Positions 44,833-53,514 are shown, counted from the first letter of the stretch. The stretch: DNA of 64,000 bases from Herpetosiphon geysericola (GCF_001306135.1 NZ_LGKP01000011.1:1-64000); one strand, 5' to 3'. The notes: a model not told the origin generated them from the sequence alone. A program made the numbers and translations.

Positions 44833-46209
44833 GTGACCAAAGCATCAGAACAACGGCATATTTTAATTGCTGATGACGATCCTGGGATTCGTGGCCTCTT
44901 GTGCGAGGTCTTTGATGAAGAGGGCTATCTGACAGAGCCAGCCGAGCATGGCGGCGAAGTTTTGGCCAAAATGACCAAGAAACATCCCTATGATCTGTTG
45001 ATTATGGATGTGCGCATGCCTGGCCAAGATGGTTTGACCGTGCTTGAGCAATTGCGCAAAAATGGCATTACCACTCCAGTTATTATGATGACTGCCCATG
45101 GTACATCATCAACGGCAATCCGGGCAATTCAAATTGGCGCATACGATTATGTGATCAAGCCGTTCGATGTTGAAGAAGTGACCTTGGTTGTCAAGCGCTT
45201 GTTTGATCATCAGCAACTTGCCTCAAAAGTCCGTGAACTCGAAGCCAAAAGCTTTGACCCACGCGACAAAATGATTGGCAATAGCCCAGCCATGCAGGAA
45301 ATCTACAAGCAAATTGGGCGCGTAGCCCACACCGATGCAACCGTGTTGATTACTGGTGAAACTGGCACTGGCAAGGAAGTGCTGGCCAACTTGATCCACG
45401 TTAATTCAGCACGGCGCAACGGGCCAATGGTCAAAGTCAATTGTGCTGCCTTGCCCGAATCGCTGCTCGAAAGCGAATTGTTTGGCCATGAAAAAGGCGC
45501 GTTTACTGGCGCGATGGCTCAGCGCAAGGGTCGCTTCGAATTAGCTCATAAAGGCTCAATCTTTTTGGATGAAATTGGCGAAATGACCCTTTCGACCCAA
45601 AAGAAATTGTTGCGGATTTTGCAAGAGCGCGAGTTTGAGCGGGTTGGCGGCACGACCACCGTGCGGGTCGATGTGCGGGTGATCGCCGCGACCAACCGTG
45701 ATCTTGAGGCCGAAGTGCGGGCTGGCACCTTCCGCGAAGATTTGTACTATCGCCTAAATGTGATTACCTTGTATCTGCCAGCCTTGCGCCAACGCACTGG
45801 CGATATTCCCTTGCTGGCCGAATTTTTCTTGGATAAATATCGCTATTCGCCATCGTCACCACCAGCCCGCATCTCCGAAGATGCTATGGAGCGGCTGAAC
45901 AACTACGATTGGCCAGGTAATGTGCGCCAGCTTGAGCACGAGATTGAGCGGGCAGTGATTTTGTCACGCGGCAATGTGATTACCAGCGAGCACATGTCGT
46001 TGGTGCCAAGTTCGCGCTCAGCCTTGCAAGTTGATATTGCCGCCCGTTTGCGTGAGCAATCGACGCTCGACGAACTCTTGGCCGATGTTGAACGCTTGGC
46101 CTTGCAAGAAGCCCTCGTGCAACACGATGACGACCTGAAGGCCGCCGCCCGCAGCCTTGGCCTAAGCGAAGCCGAGTTTCAAAAGCGCCAGAAGAAGTAT
46201 ACTTCGTAG
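44833..46209 (+). CDS. NtrC-family sigma-54-dependent response regulator
   Basis: The 458-residue protein has an N-terminal receiver (phospho-Asp59 in LLIMDVRMPG), a sigma-54 AAA+ domain (Walker A GETGTGKE at 175-182, the GAFTGA loop at 222-227, Walker B IFLDEIGEM), and a C-terminal Fis-like helix-turn-helix (LKAAARSLGLSEAEFQKRQKKY). The GAFTGA loop, which contacts sigma-54, is intact, implying that an RpoN factor exists in the genome. Its place just after murA suggests a link to envelope genes; no partner kinase is adjacent. The GTG start follows ggaggg. Confidence 0.94.
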   Translation: MTKASEQRHILIADDDPGIRGLLCEVFDEEGYLTEPAEHGGEVLAKMTKKHPYDLLIMDVRMPGQDGLTVLEQLRKNGITTPVIMMTAHGTSSTAIRAIQIGAYDYVIKPFDVEEVTLVVKRLFDHQQLASKVRELEAKSFDPRDKMIGNSPAMQEIYKQIGRVAHTDATVLITGETGTGKEVLANLIHVNSARRNGPMVKVNCAALPESLLESELFGHEKGAFTGAMAQRKGRFELAHKGSIFLDEIGEMTLSTQKKLLRILQEREFERVGGTTTVRVDVRVIAATNRDLEAEVRAGTFREDLYYRLNVITLYLPALRQRTGDIPLLAEFFLDKYRYSPSSPPARISEDAMERLNNYDWPGNVRQLEHEIERAVILSRGNVITSEHMSLVPSSRSALQVDIAARLREQSTLDELLADVERLALQEALVQHDDDLKAAARSLGLSEAEFQKRQKKYTS

Positions 46210-46262
46210 GTGAGGCTATAGGCTATAGGCTATTGGCTTTTAACGCAGAGGCACAGATCTTT
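46205..46262. repeat. Short intergenic module repeat after the ntrC-like gene
   Basis: ggctataggctataggctattggc and ttaacgcagaggcacag occur directly after the stop codon. Confidence 0.7.
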
Positions 46263-46296
46263 TTAAGGATCAAAACTACAGGATCAAGGGCATAAC

Positions 46297-46522
46297 TGTA
46301 CTGGTTCATTGCGTGAGCAACCGCAGCATTCCCGCATCACAACCCTATCCCAAGGGTTGGTTTTCGCTGTCCACCACGCATCCGCAGGGTCATCAATGGA
46401 TGCGGTTCGGTCACGATGGTCCTTGAGGGGGTGCAGGGGGATTAAAGCCCCCCCTGCGCTTCCCGCTGGCGGGACGGAAGGGTGGAAAAGAACGATGGTG
46501 GTTAATGTGATGAACCATTACA
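46297..46522. mobile_element. MITE-like element, copy 2 (226 bp)
   Basis: The ends are tgtactggttcat (46297-46309) and atgaaccattaca (46510-46522), matching at 12 of 13 positions as inverted repeats. The perfect direct repeat CATAAC flanks it at 46291-46296 and 46523-46528. The centre holds the same 60-base GC-rich core as copy 1 (gagggggtgcaggggg, then gggacggaagggtgg). It has no open reading frame of note. The left 60 bases also align well with copy 1. Confidence 0.85.
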
Positions 46523-46539
46523 CATAACAGTTATGACTT

Positions 46540-46692
46540 CCTGATCCTCATAGTTCACATTCTTAACGAAACTCTGCGCCTCTGCGTTAAATAAATATTT
46601 GAACCGTGAATCGCACGACGGACGTTTTTCGCTACGAATTCCATGAATTAATGTTCCGCTAGCCAAAAGCCTTCAGCCTATAGCCTTTCTAT
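46540..46692. repeat. Intergenic module repeat after the MITE-like element
   Basis: It holds ctctgcgcctctgcgttaa, cgtgaatcgcacgacgga, cgaattccatgaattaatg, and ccgctagccaaaagcc, reverse-orientation forms of the common modules. No gene is visible between 46210 and 46694. Confidence 0.72.
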
Positions 46693-46694
46693 GC

Positions 46695-47486
46695 TTACTC
46701 GCCCTTGAATTCGGCGGCACGGCGCGCGATTGCTGCTTGCACGCCCTCGCTAAAGTCGGCGCTACGAATTAATTGGCTCTGTGCCCAACCTTCAAGCATC
46801 AAGCCGCGGTCAACATCAAACAAACCATCAATCACCCGTTTGGCCATGCCGACGGCCAACGGTGCTGCCAAGATTAGCTCATCAGCAAACGCCTGCACAA
46901 CTTCATCTAAACTGCCTGCATCAGCCACTTGATTGACAACGCCCCAGCGCTCAGCGTCGGCGGCGCTAAACGTGCGTCCAGTCATAATCAGCTCTTTAGC
47001 GCGGCCAACCCCAACCAAGCGCGTCAGGCGGGTTGTGCCACCAACATCAGGCACGATGCCCAAACGGGTTTCTGGCAAAGCCAACTTGGTGCCATTGGCC
47101 GCAATTCGAAAATCGCAGGCCAAGGCAATTTCTAAGCCCAAGCCAAGGCCCATGCCATGCAAAACGGCGATTGTGGGAATTTCTAGGCGCTCGATGCGGG
47201 TTGTCAAGGCTTGCCAATCGTCGGTGATTGTGCGCATTTGGCGCAACCAATGTTCGCCATAGCGATTGGGTAGATCAAGCAAATCGCCAAGATCGATGCC
47301 TGCTGAAAAAACCGGGCCTGCGCCGCTCAAGACGACAACCCGCACGCCCGAAGCGCTGGCTGCCTGATCGATCGCTGCGCGTAAATCTTGGCCAACTTGC
47401 CAACTAATGGCATTGCGTTTCTCAGGCCGATTGATCGTAATGCGAAAGATCGCGCCAGTTTGCTCGGTTGTAACGAAACCACTCAC
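46695..47486 (-). CDS. Enoyl-CoA hydratase/isomerase family protein
   Basis: The 263-residue crotonase-fold protein has the oxyanion-hole motif FSAGIDLGDL and both glutamates of true hydratases: Glu in GLGLEIALACD and Glu in LPETRLGIVPDVGG. It should hydrate a trans-2-enoyl-CoA, for example in fatty acid or amino acid breakdown. The GTG start at 47486 follows aaggag; a 36-residue upstream extension is basic and Cys-rich and unlike the family, and it reads back through the terminator. No other beta-oxidation gene is adjacent. Confidence 0.87.
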   Translation of the reverse strand: MSGFVTTEQTGAIFRITINRPEKRNAISWQVGQDLRAAIDQAASASGVRVVVLSGAGPVFSAGIDLGDLLDLPNRYGEHWLRQMRTITDDWQALTTRIERLEIPTIAVLHGMGLGLGLEIALACDFRIAANGTKLALPETRLGIVPDVGGTTRLTRLVGVGRAKELIMTGRTFSAADAERWGVVNQVADAGSLDEVVQAFADELILAAPLAVGMAKRVIDGLFDVDRGLMLEGWAQSQLIRSADFSEGVQAAIARRAAEFKGE

Positions 47487-47503
47487 AGCATGCTCCTTTG
47501 CAC

Positions 47504-47539
47504 AAAAAAAGACGCTGCATCGTTGCTTGATGCAGCGTC
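47504..47539 (-). terminator. Intrinsic terminator after the DUF427 gene
   Basis: gacgctgcatc (47511-47521) pairs with gatgcagcgtc (47529-47539), an 11-bp perfect stem, and 7 A on the left are a T tract on the minus strand. It lies between the DUF427 and enoyl-CoA hydratase genes. Confidence 0.93.
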
Positions 47540-47550
47540 GATTGTACCGC

Positions 47551-47868
47551 TTATGCTTCGGTTGTGGCGTGACGTGTGCCGCCATAAAAAGCAATTTTAT
47601 CTTTTATATGTTCGTAATTGGGCTTGACGACGGTATACATCCAGGCCACATCAGCGATAGTGCCGTTATCAGTCACCAAATCAATCCAGAAGCATGTACC
47701 TTTGTGGGGGCAAACATAGGTGCGCTCGGTCACCCGTAAATTGTGCATATCGACTGCTGCTTGATCAAAATACCAGTTGCCTTCAAGCCGAAAAACCGTT
47801 TGTGTTTCAACACCTTTGGCCAAAGTCGCCTGATCATGTTTGGCTTTGATGCTAATTTCCCGTAACAT
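47551..47868 (-). CDS. DUF427 domain protein
   Basis: The 105-residue protein matches DUF427 (the conserved YFDQAAVDM, VCPHKGTCFWIDL, and ADVAWMYTVVKPNYEHIKDKIAFY blocks). The Cys and His of CPHKG might bind a ligand. It is a small cytoplasmic protein of unknown function. The ATG has cggaggac upstream, and a terminator follows. Confidence 0.92.
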   Translation of the reverse strand: MLREISIKAKHDQATLAKGVETQTVFRLEGNWYFDQAAVDMHNLRVTERTYVCPHKGTCFWIDLVTDNGTIADVAWMYTVVKPNYEHIKDKIAFYGGTRHATTEA

Positions 47869-47952
47869 GGATCGTCCTCCGTTGGTAATAGGGAAATCGT
47901 ACCACGAAAAAGGCCTTAAATTCGGCGCAGCATCGAGCGCAAGCTGAAATCG

Positions 47953-47961
47953 TGGTATGAT
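47953..47961 (+). promoter_or_regulatory. Extended -10 candidate for mnmA
   Basis: TGGTATGAT fits TGnTATnAT, about 77 bases before the mnmA start. Confidence 0.4.
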
Positions 47962-48037
47962 TTTGGCAGCTATGATGCGCCATGTATTTCCGGCGCGTTA
48001 ATCATCTTTCGTGCTCAACAACCTAGGATTAGGAATT

Positions 48038-49111
48038 ATGGCAAAGATTATGGTCGCCATGAGTGGCGGCGTGGATAGTTCGCTCACCGCAGTTTTGCTC
48101 AAAGAACAAGGTCACGACGTGACTGGCGTAACCATGCACCTGTGGGAAGGCGATGATAATGGGATCATGGAAAGTCAATGTTGCTCAGTCGAAATGACTG
48201 CTGGCGCGCGGCGGGTCTGTGCCCAATACGACATTCCTTACTATGTCTTTAATTATCAAAAAGATTTTCGCAAGCATGTGATCGATTACTTTTTGCGTGA
48301 ATATTCAAGCGGTGCCACGCCTAACCCGTGCTTGGCCTGCAACCGCGACCTCAAATTTCGAGTGCTGCTCGAACGGGCTGAACTCTTGGGCTTCGATGGC
48401 TTAGCAACTGGCCACTTTGTGCAGATTACTGGCGGCGGCGACCAGCCCTACGATTTGCGGCGCGGGATTGACATCAACAAAGATCAATCGTATGTGTTAT
48501 ATATGCTGAGTCAACGCGAATTGAGCCGTTTGCACTTTCCATTGGGTGGGTTTACTAAACCCCAAGTACGCCAAATGGCCCGTGAACGTGGCTTAGTTAC
48601 CGCCGACAAGCCAGAAAGCATGGATATTTGTTTTATTCCCGATAACAACTATCGGCGTTTCTTAAACGAAGAACGCCCAGAAATTATGCGCCCAGGCCCA
48701 ATTGTCAATCGGCGCGGTGATGTGCTTGGTAATCATAAAGGCTTGCCCCAATACACGATTGGCCAACGCAAAGGCTTGGGCATTGCCGCAGGCTCGCCGT
48801 TATTTGTGATCGAAATCGACACGGTACGCAACTTGCTCATCGTTGGTGATGCTGATGAACTAGAATGCCGCGATTTTGTGATTGACGATGTCCGCAGCGT
48901 CTATGGCCAGATCGAAGCCGGAACCTATGCGGTGCAAATCCGTGCTCATGGCGAGGCCGTGCCAGCCACGATTACCCCCCGCGACAACGGCACGCTACAC
49001 ATTCGCTATGATCAACCACAACGTTCGGTAACACCAGGCCAAGCTGCCGTGCTCTATCGCGATGATCGGGTGTTTGGTGGTGGTCGGATCAGTACGGAGC
49101 GCTATTCGTGA
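48038..49111 (+). CDS. mnmA: tRNA-specific 2-thiouridylase
   Basis: The 357-residue enzyme adds sulfur to U34 of tRNAs for Lys, Glu and Gln, using ATP and a persulfide donor. The PP-loop SGGVDSS (residues 9-15) is present. The two catalytic cysteines are in NPCLACNRDL and MDICFIP. DQSYVLYML and the C-terminal GQAAVLYRDDRVFGGG are also family-typical. The ATG at 48038 follows taggaat; an in-frame GTG at 48011 is less likely. Its stop overlaps the next gene by 4 bases. Confidence 0.95.
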   Translation: MAKIMVAMSGGVDSSLTAVLLKEQGHDVTGVTMHLWEGDDNGIMESQCCSVEMTAGARRVCAQYDIPYYVFNYQKDFRKHVIDYFLREYSSGATPNPCLACNRDLKFRVLLERAELLGFDGLATGHFVQITGGGDQPYDLRRGIDINKDQSYVLYMLSQRELSRLHFPLGGFTKPQVRQMARERGLVTADKPESMDICFIPDNNYRRFLNEERPEIMRPGPIVNRRGDVLGNHKGLPQYTIGQRKGLGIAAGSPLFVIEIDTVRNLLIVGDADELECRDFVIDDVRSVYGQIEAGTYAVQIRAHGEAVPATITPRDNGTLHIRYDQPQRSVTPGQAAVLYRDDRVFGGGRISTERYS

Positions 49112-49365
49112 GCGAGTTAGAGCCAGCAGCATTGATTATTGCGCTGCTTGCCAGCGTTTACGGAGCCTTGGCGCATCTCTTTTGGGGGCAGCGTTGGCGC
49201 CATTTGCCCCTTTTTTTGGGCACAGCGCTCATTGGCTGCCTTATGAGCTATGCCTTTAACTTGCATTTTATTGGGGCTGGACCAGTGCCAGCAGGGGTAC
49301 CGTTGGTCGAATCGACTATTGCTGCATGGATTATGTTAATCCTAGCAACGCGACTGCGCGTTTAA
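49108..49365 (+). CDS. Small membrane protein coupled to mnmA
   Basis: The 85-residue protein has three hydrophobic segments (about 6-22, 33-52, 66-82) and a short hydrophilic N terminus. It resembles nothing I recognise. The GTG start overlaps the mnmA stop by 4 bases, so it is translationally coupled. The function is unknown. Confidence 0.6.
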   Translation: MSELEPAALIIALLASVYGALAHLFWGQRWRHLPLFLGTALIGCLMSYAFNLHFIGAGPVPAGVPLVESTIAAWIMLILATRLRV

Positions 49366-49431
49366 CCCCTACGAAGGCAAAAAAGGCGACAATATTCCTG
49401 TGGTGAAAGTGTGGCATATTTCGGGGCAATA

Positions 49432-49440
49432 TGCTATAAT
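49432..49440 (+). promoter_or_regulatory. Extended -10 upstream of the DUF948-like gene
   Basis: TGCTATAAT is a good extended -10 motif, 84 bases before the chosen TTG start at 49525. An earlier ATG-type start at 49411 would lie upstream of this promoter. Confidence 0.5.
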
Positions 49441-49524
49441 CGCCGCGATCAAATCCCTCTTTGTAAAGCATTAAATGTACCTTTCGACGGTTTGATTGGT
49501 CGTGTCGGTACGCTGGAGGATTGC

Positions 49525-49968
49525 TTGAAGAAGTTTGCCATTATCGGGGGCATCGTCCTCCTTGTTCTTGGGATTGGTCTGCCGATTTTGTTGATATCAC
49601 AGGGCTGGCTCAACGAGGCCCGTGATCTTGCGATTATCCTCTTGGCAATTTTCCAACTCTTCTCGGTCACCTTGATGATTGTTTTGGTGGGCGTGTTGGT
49701 GGTGATGGTCAACGAGTTGCGCAACTTGGCCAAGGAAAAAATCTCGCCCAAGGTCGACGACGTGTTGGAACGGGTCAAAGATATTACCGAAAATGCCAAG
49801 GTTACAACCACAACCGCCAAGCAAACAGCCTCGTATGTGGCTGAAGGCGTGGTTTCACCAGTGATCAAGGCCGCTAGCTTGTTGGCAGGGGTCAAAGCTG
49901 GGGCCAAATCGTTGGCGCGGCGGCAAGCCCGTGGTTCGTTGCCTAGCGATCGCAACGAAAATAACTAG
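49525..49968 (+). CDS. Membrane protein with a coiled-coil tail (DUF948-like)
   Basis: The 147-residue protein has two membrane segments (about 4-23 and 34-62) followed by a predicted amphipathic helix (NELRNLAKEKISPKVDDVLERVKDI) and an Ala/Val-rich second half. The layout recalls DUF948 proteins, but the match is by pattern only. The TTG start at 49525 has ggagga 4 bases upstream; no ATG or GTG start exists after the promoter in this frame. It precedes the DUF1385 gene by 74 bases. Confidence 0.55.
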   Translation: MKKFAIIGGIVLLVLGIGLPILLISQGWLNEARDLAIILLAIFQLFSVTLMIVLVGVLVVMVNELRNLAKEKISPKVDDVLERVKDITENAKVTTTTAKQTASYVAEGVVSPVIKAASLLAGVKAGAKSLARRQARGSLPSDRNENN

Positions 49969-49972
49969 GCTG

Positions 49973-49994
49973 CCCTCTTGTCAAACGACAAGGG
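49973..49994 (+). promoter_or_regulatory. Small hairpin between the DUF948-like and DUF1385 genes
   Basis: gccctcttgtc pairs with gacaagggc with one bulge, loop aaac. It is a weak terminator or a spacer structure. Confidence 0.35.
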
Positions 49995-50042
49995 CTAGTG
50001 GTACGATACACAGACCAAACCATCCTCTATCTGGTGAACGCT

Positions 50043-50966
50043 ATGGCTGAACGGTTTCCGTATGGTGGACAAGCAGTAATGGAAGGCGTAATGATGCGCG
50101 GTTTACACCGGGCTAGTGTCGCTGTCCGTTCACCTTCTGGGCAAATCGTCATTCGTGACCGTGAATTAAACTTAGCGCGGCGGGTTTTTTGGAGTCGGCT
50201 TCCGCTGCTGCGTGGCATTCAGCTTTTGGGCGATGCTTTGGTAATTGGGATGTGGGCTTTGATGTTTTCGGCAAGCGTGACCGAGGATCAAGCCGAGCAA
50301 CCCTTGAGTAAAGGCCAAACCGCACTGTTGGTTGCAACCTCGGTCGGGATTTCGATTGCGTTGTTTTTTGTGTTGCCATTGCTGGTTGCTTCGGGCATTG
50401 CCAGTTGGGCCAAGCTTGGCATCTACAGTCGCGAAACAATCGAAGGCATAACGCGCTTGCTGATTTTTGTTGGCTACCTGATCCTCGTTGGGCGCACCGC
50501 AGAAATTCGGCGGGTTTTCGGGTATCATGGGGCTGAGCATAAAGCAGTATCGGCCTATGAAGCGGGCCTGCCATTGACCGTTGAGCACGTTCGGCCCTTT
50601 ACAACCATCCACCCGCGCTGTGGCACAACCTTATTGCTCATTGTGGTGGTGCTCAGCATTCCTGTATTTGCATTGCTTGGCACGTTTCCCTTTTGGCTAC
50701 GCTTGCTAAGCCGAATCATCCTAGTGCCATTTGTGGCGGCGCTTGCCTACGAGCTTATGCGGCTTACTGCAAGCAAGGCAACAAACCCGATTGTGCGTGG
50801 TTTAATGACACCAGCACTGGCGCTGCAACGCTTGACCACCCGCGAACCAGATGATGCCATGCTTGAGGTAGCAATCGCTGCCCTGGCGCGGGTCTTGGCC
50901 GCCGATGGACAAACGATTGAAACGCAGCCCATTGCGGTCGATATTCGGCCTGCACTTACGTCCTAA
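50043..50966 (+). CDS. DUF1385 family membrane protein (YqhQ-like)
   Basis: The 307-residue protein has the DUF1385 signature: an N-terminal FPYGGQAVMEGVMMRG and YHGAEHKAVSAYE, then FTTIHPRCGTTLL, with four to five membrane segments. The function of the family is unknown. The ATG at 50043 is chosen; an in-frame GTG at 49998 overlaps the hairpin region. It sits in a run that continues with DUF4388 and the small GTPase. Confidence 0.88.
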   Translation: MAERFPYGGQAVMEGVMMRGLHRASVAVRSPSGQIVIRDRELNLARRVFWSRLPLLRGIQLLGDALVIGMWALMFSASVTEDQAEQPLSKGQTALLVATSVGISIALFFVLPLLVASGIASWAKLGIYSRETIEGITRLLIFVGYLILVGRTAEIRRVFGYHGAEHKAVSAYEAGLPLTVEHVRPFTTIHPRCGTTLLLIVVVLSIPVFALLGTFPFWLRLLSRIILVPFVAALAYELMRLTASKATNPIVRGLMTPALALQRLTTREPDDAMLEVAIAALARVLAADGQTIETQPIAVDIRPALTS

Positions 50967-50995
50967 CATCGTACATCCAGAGTGAGGGCATCTGT

Positions 50996-51817
50996 ATGGC
51001 TCTTGTTGGTAATTTGCGCGACTTTGCACTCGCTGATTTTCTTTATCTGATCGATCGCGGGTACAAAACTGGCAGTTTACAACTGAACCGTCAAAGTGCC
51101 GCAGCAACGCTCTACTTTGAAAAGGGAAAACTGCTCTACGCCGCGCAAGCGCAAGAACGCGAATCGCTCGGCGAGATGTTGCAGCGCACGGGGAAACTCA
51201 CGCCGCAACAAGTGCAGCAGGCGGTGCAACTGCAGCAAACTGATGGCAACCAATCGCTTGGAACGGTGCTGGTCGAGCACGATATTATCACGCGCGAAGA
51301 CCTGCAACGCCACATCCAAACCCACATAGAAGAGACGGTGTACAGTCTGTTTGGCTGGCCCGATGGTGAGTTTTGCTTCAATGCCGGGGTAAAGCTCGAC
51401 CGTGATGATGTCCAATCGCCGGTACCGCTTGGGGTGGAAAACCTCATTATGGAGGGTGTACGCCGCGTCGATGAATGGGGCCGCATCAAGGATCATATTC
51501 CCAATACCGATATGATCGCACGCTTTGTCGATCAGCCACTCGAAAAGGCTAAAAGTATCAACTTAACGCCCGATGAATGGCGGATTTTTGCCCGCATCAA
51601 CGGCAAAGATTCGATCAAAGAAGTGATTAGTCGGACTGGTTTGAGTGAATTTGATGTGAGCCGCATTGTATACGGCTTCATTTCGGCAGGCTTGGTTGAG
51701 GTAACCCGACCTCGCCCTCCTGTCCCAGCGACGGGACGCGCTGGTGCTGGTGCCGCTGCAGGAGCACCAAAACGCAGCCTCGTCTCACGGATCATCAATC
51801 GTATTAGGGGAATGTAG
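50996..51817 (+). CDS. DUF4388 domain protein
   Basis: The 273-residue protein begins with the DUF4388 domain (MALVGNLRDFALADFLYLIDRG, TGSLQLNRQ, YFEKGKLLYA) and continues with a two-helix segment and a second domain (INGKDSIKEVISRTGLSEFDVSRIVYGFISAGLVEV) resembling a winged helix. The C terminus has an Ala/Gly-rich tail. DUF4388 proteins often sit beside bacterial Ras-like GTPases and may act as regulators or effectors; that pairing is seen here with the next gene 68 bases downstream. Confidence 0.9.
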   Translation: MALVGNLRDFALADFLYLIDRGYKTGSLQLNRQSAAATLYFEKGKLLYAAQAQERESLGEMLQRTGKLTPQQVQQAVQLQQTDGNQSLGTVLVEHDIITREDLQRHIQTHIEETVYSLFGWPDGEFCFNAGVKLDRDDVQSPVPLGVENLIMEGVRRVDEWGRIKDHIPNTDMIARFVDQPLEKAKSINLTPDEWRIFARINGKDSIKEVISRTGLSEFDVSRIVYGFISAGLVEVTRPRPPVPATGRAGAGAAAGAPKRSLVSRIINRIRGM

Positions 51818-51885
51818 AAAGGCGGCGCTGCGCTGGAACACTCCCACACTCCCACCGGCAACCTAGCTCCGTCTTAGGAGGACGT

Positions 51886-52416
51886 ATGCAGACTGTCAAA
51901 ATGGTTATCAGTGGCGCGGTTAACGCTGGTAAAACACAGTTCATTCGTGCCATTAGTGAAATCGAGGTGGTTTCGACCGAACGGAAGGCCTCCGACGATA
52001 CCAAACTGCTCAAGGGCGAAACCACCGTTGCAATGGACTTTGGCCGCATTACCATCAGTGATGATTTGGTGTTGCACTTGTTTGGCACACCCGGCCAAAA
52101 ACGCTTCGACTTTATGTGGGAAATCTTGTCCGAGGGGATGCTCGGCTTGATTGTGTTGGTCGATAGCACCCGGCCTGAAACGTTCCGCGAAACAAATCGG
52201 ATTATCGATTTCTTCACTTCGCAACGTGATGCGCCGTATGTCGTCGCCGCCAACAAGCAAGACCACGAAAATGCTTGGGCACCTGATGAGTTGCGGCTCG
52301 CCTTGCGGTTGCCAGCCCATGTTAAAATTGTTCCCTGTGTGGCAACCCAAAAGGATTCGGTTAAGAATGTGCTGCTAGAATTGCTCTACGTTATTATGCA
52401 GCGCTCAGCCGATTAG
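51886..52416 (+). CDS. Bacterial Ras-like small GTPase
   Basis: The 176-residue GTPase has P-loop GAVNAGKTQ (residues 10-18), switch I with ETTVAMDFG (typical of the bacterial Rup/Ras-like group), G3 LFGTPGQ (67-71), G4 NKQD (123-126) and a plausible G5. It should cycle GTP/GDP at a low rate. Relatives in gliding and filamentous bacteria (MglA being the best known) control polarity or motility. It is likely an operon with the DUF4388 gene. A strong ribosome-binding site (taggagg) precedes the ATG. No Roadblock-type partner gene is adjacent. Confidence 0.92.
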   Translation: MQTVKMVISGAVNAGKTQFIRAISEIEVVSTERKASDDTKLLKGETTVAMDFGRITISDDLVLHLFGTPGQKRFDFMWEILSEGMLGLIVLVDSTRPETFRETNRIIDFFTSQRDAPYVVAANKQDHENAWAPDELRLALRLPAHVKIVPCVATQKDSVKNVLLELLYVIMQRSAD

Positions 52417-52451
52417 GCGATTCTTCACGCTTCATTGCTCTTTTTCGCCAT

Positions 52452-52482
52452 GCCGTACTCTGCAACCAGAGTACGGCTTTTT
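52452..52482 (+). terminator. Intrinsic terminator of the DUF4388/GTPase operon
   Basis: gccgtactctg (52452-52462) pairs with cagagtacggc (52467-52477), 11 bp perfect, followed by TTTTT. Confidence 0.95.
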
Positions 52483-52504
52483 GCCTTTGTGGAGAAGGTT
52501 TTTT

Positions 52505-53512
52505 ATGCAGTTGAATTTGCCAATTCTTGACCAATTACAAGGCCGTCGCTCAATCTTAATCGCTGGCATGGGCGGCGGTTTTGATATTTTCTGTGGCTTG
52601 CCGATCTTCCTCCAATTGCGCCAGCAAGGTTTTAATGTGCATCTGGCCAATTTCAGCTTCAGCGACCTTGAAGCGGCCACCAATCTTGAATATCTCGGTG
52701 ATACGGTTTATGGCGTGCCCAGTTTGCCCCACGAGCCTGAATTTGTGCCAAGCCATAGTCCAATCGATGCCACTCAAGTCGCTTTGTTCCAGCGCTATAA
52801 GCCGTTTATCTATTTTCCTGAGCTGTATTTGGCTGAGTGGTTTCGCCAAACCTATGGGGAGCGATTGACGGTTTGGTCGTTTTTGCGCAGTGGCGTGCAA
52901 CCACTCTTGGCCAGTTATCGGCGTTTGGTGCAGCACTTAGCAATCGATGCGATTATCTTGGTCGATGGCGGGGTTGATGCTTTGGTGCAAGGCGATGAGG
53001 CCGAAATTGGCACCTTGGTCGAAGATTCGATCTCGTTAGCTGCGGTCAAGCAGTTGCACGAGGTGCCAACCAAAATTGTGGCCTGCATTGGTTTGGGCGC
53101 TGAACGCGATATGTATTACCCGCATATTTTTCAAAATATTGCTACTTTGGCCGAGGCCGAGGTGCTGCTTGGAACATGCAGTTTGATCAAGCAAATGCCA
53201 GTTTATCAAGCCTATGCAGCGGCGGTGCACTGGGCACAAGCTCGAATTTACCAAGATCCCAGTGTGATCAATAGTTCGATTATCTCGGCGGTCGAGGGCT
53301 ATTTTGGCGATTATCATCTGACCAGTAAAACCGCAGGCAGCAAGCTTGATATTAATCCGCTGATGAGTGTGTATTGGTTTTTTGATTTGGCTGGTTTGGC
53401 CGAGCGCCATTTGTTGCTTGAGCCGCTGCTTGAAACCGAGCATCTGCGCGAGGTGGTGCAATGGGTGCATACCTTGCGCGCAAACTTGCCGATTCGGCCT
53501 CGAATACGCTAA
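52505..53512 (+). CDS. DUF1152 domain protein
   Basis: The 335-residue protein matches DUF1152 (the IAGMGGGFDIFCGLPI N terminus, LVDGGVDALVQGDEAEIGTL with conserved acidic and Gly residues, YFGDYHLTSKT). DUF1152 proteins are of unknown activity; the Gly-rich start resembles a nucleotide-binding loop. The ATG at 52505 follows ggagaagg. The gene lies after a strong terminator, so it has its own promoter. Confidence 0.9.
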   Translation: MQLNLPILDQLQGRRSILIAGMGGGFDIFCGLPIFLQLRQQGFNVHLANFSFSDLEAATNLEYLGDTVYGVPSLPHEPEFVPSHSPIDATQVALFQRYKPFIYFPELYLAEWFRQTYGERLTVWSFLRSGVQPLLASYRRLVQHLAIDAIILVDGGVDALVQGDEAEIGTLVEDSISLAAVKQLHEVPTKIVACIGLGAERDMYYPHIFQNIATLAEAEVLLGTCSLIKQMPVYQAYAAAVHWAQARIYQDPSVINSSIISAVEGYFGDYHLTSKTAGSKLDINPLMSVYWFFDLAGLAERHLLLEPLLETEHLREVVQWVHTLRANLPIRPRIR

Positions 53513-53514
53513 GT

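Noticed and set aside
47487-47594. 36-residue N-terminal extension of the enoyl-CoA hydratase
   Set aside because: It crosses the terminator at 47504-47539 and overlaps the DUF427 gene end.
49411-49524. 38-residue N-terminal extension of the DUF948-like protein
   Set aside because: It lies over and upstream of the extended -10 promoter at 49432-49440.
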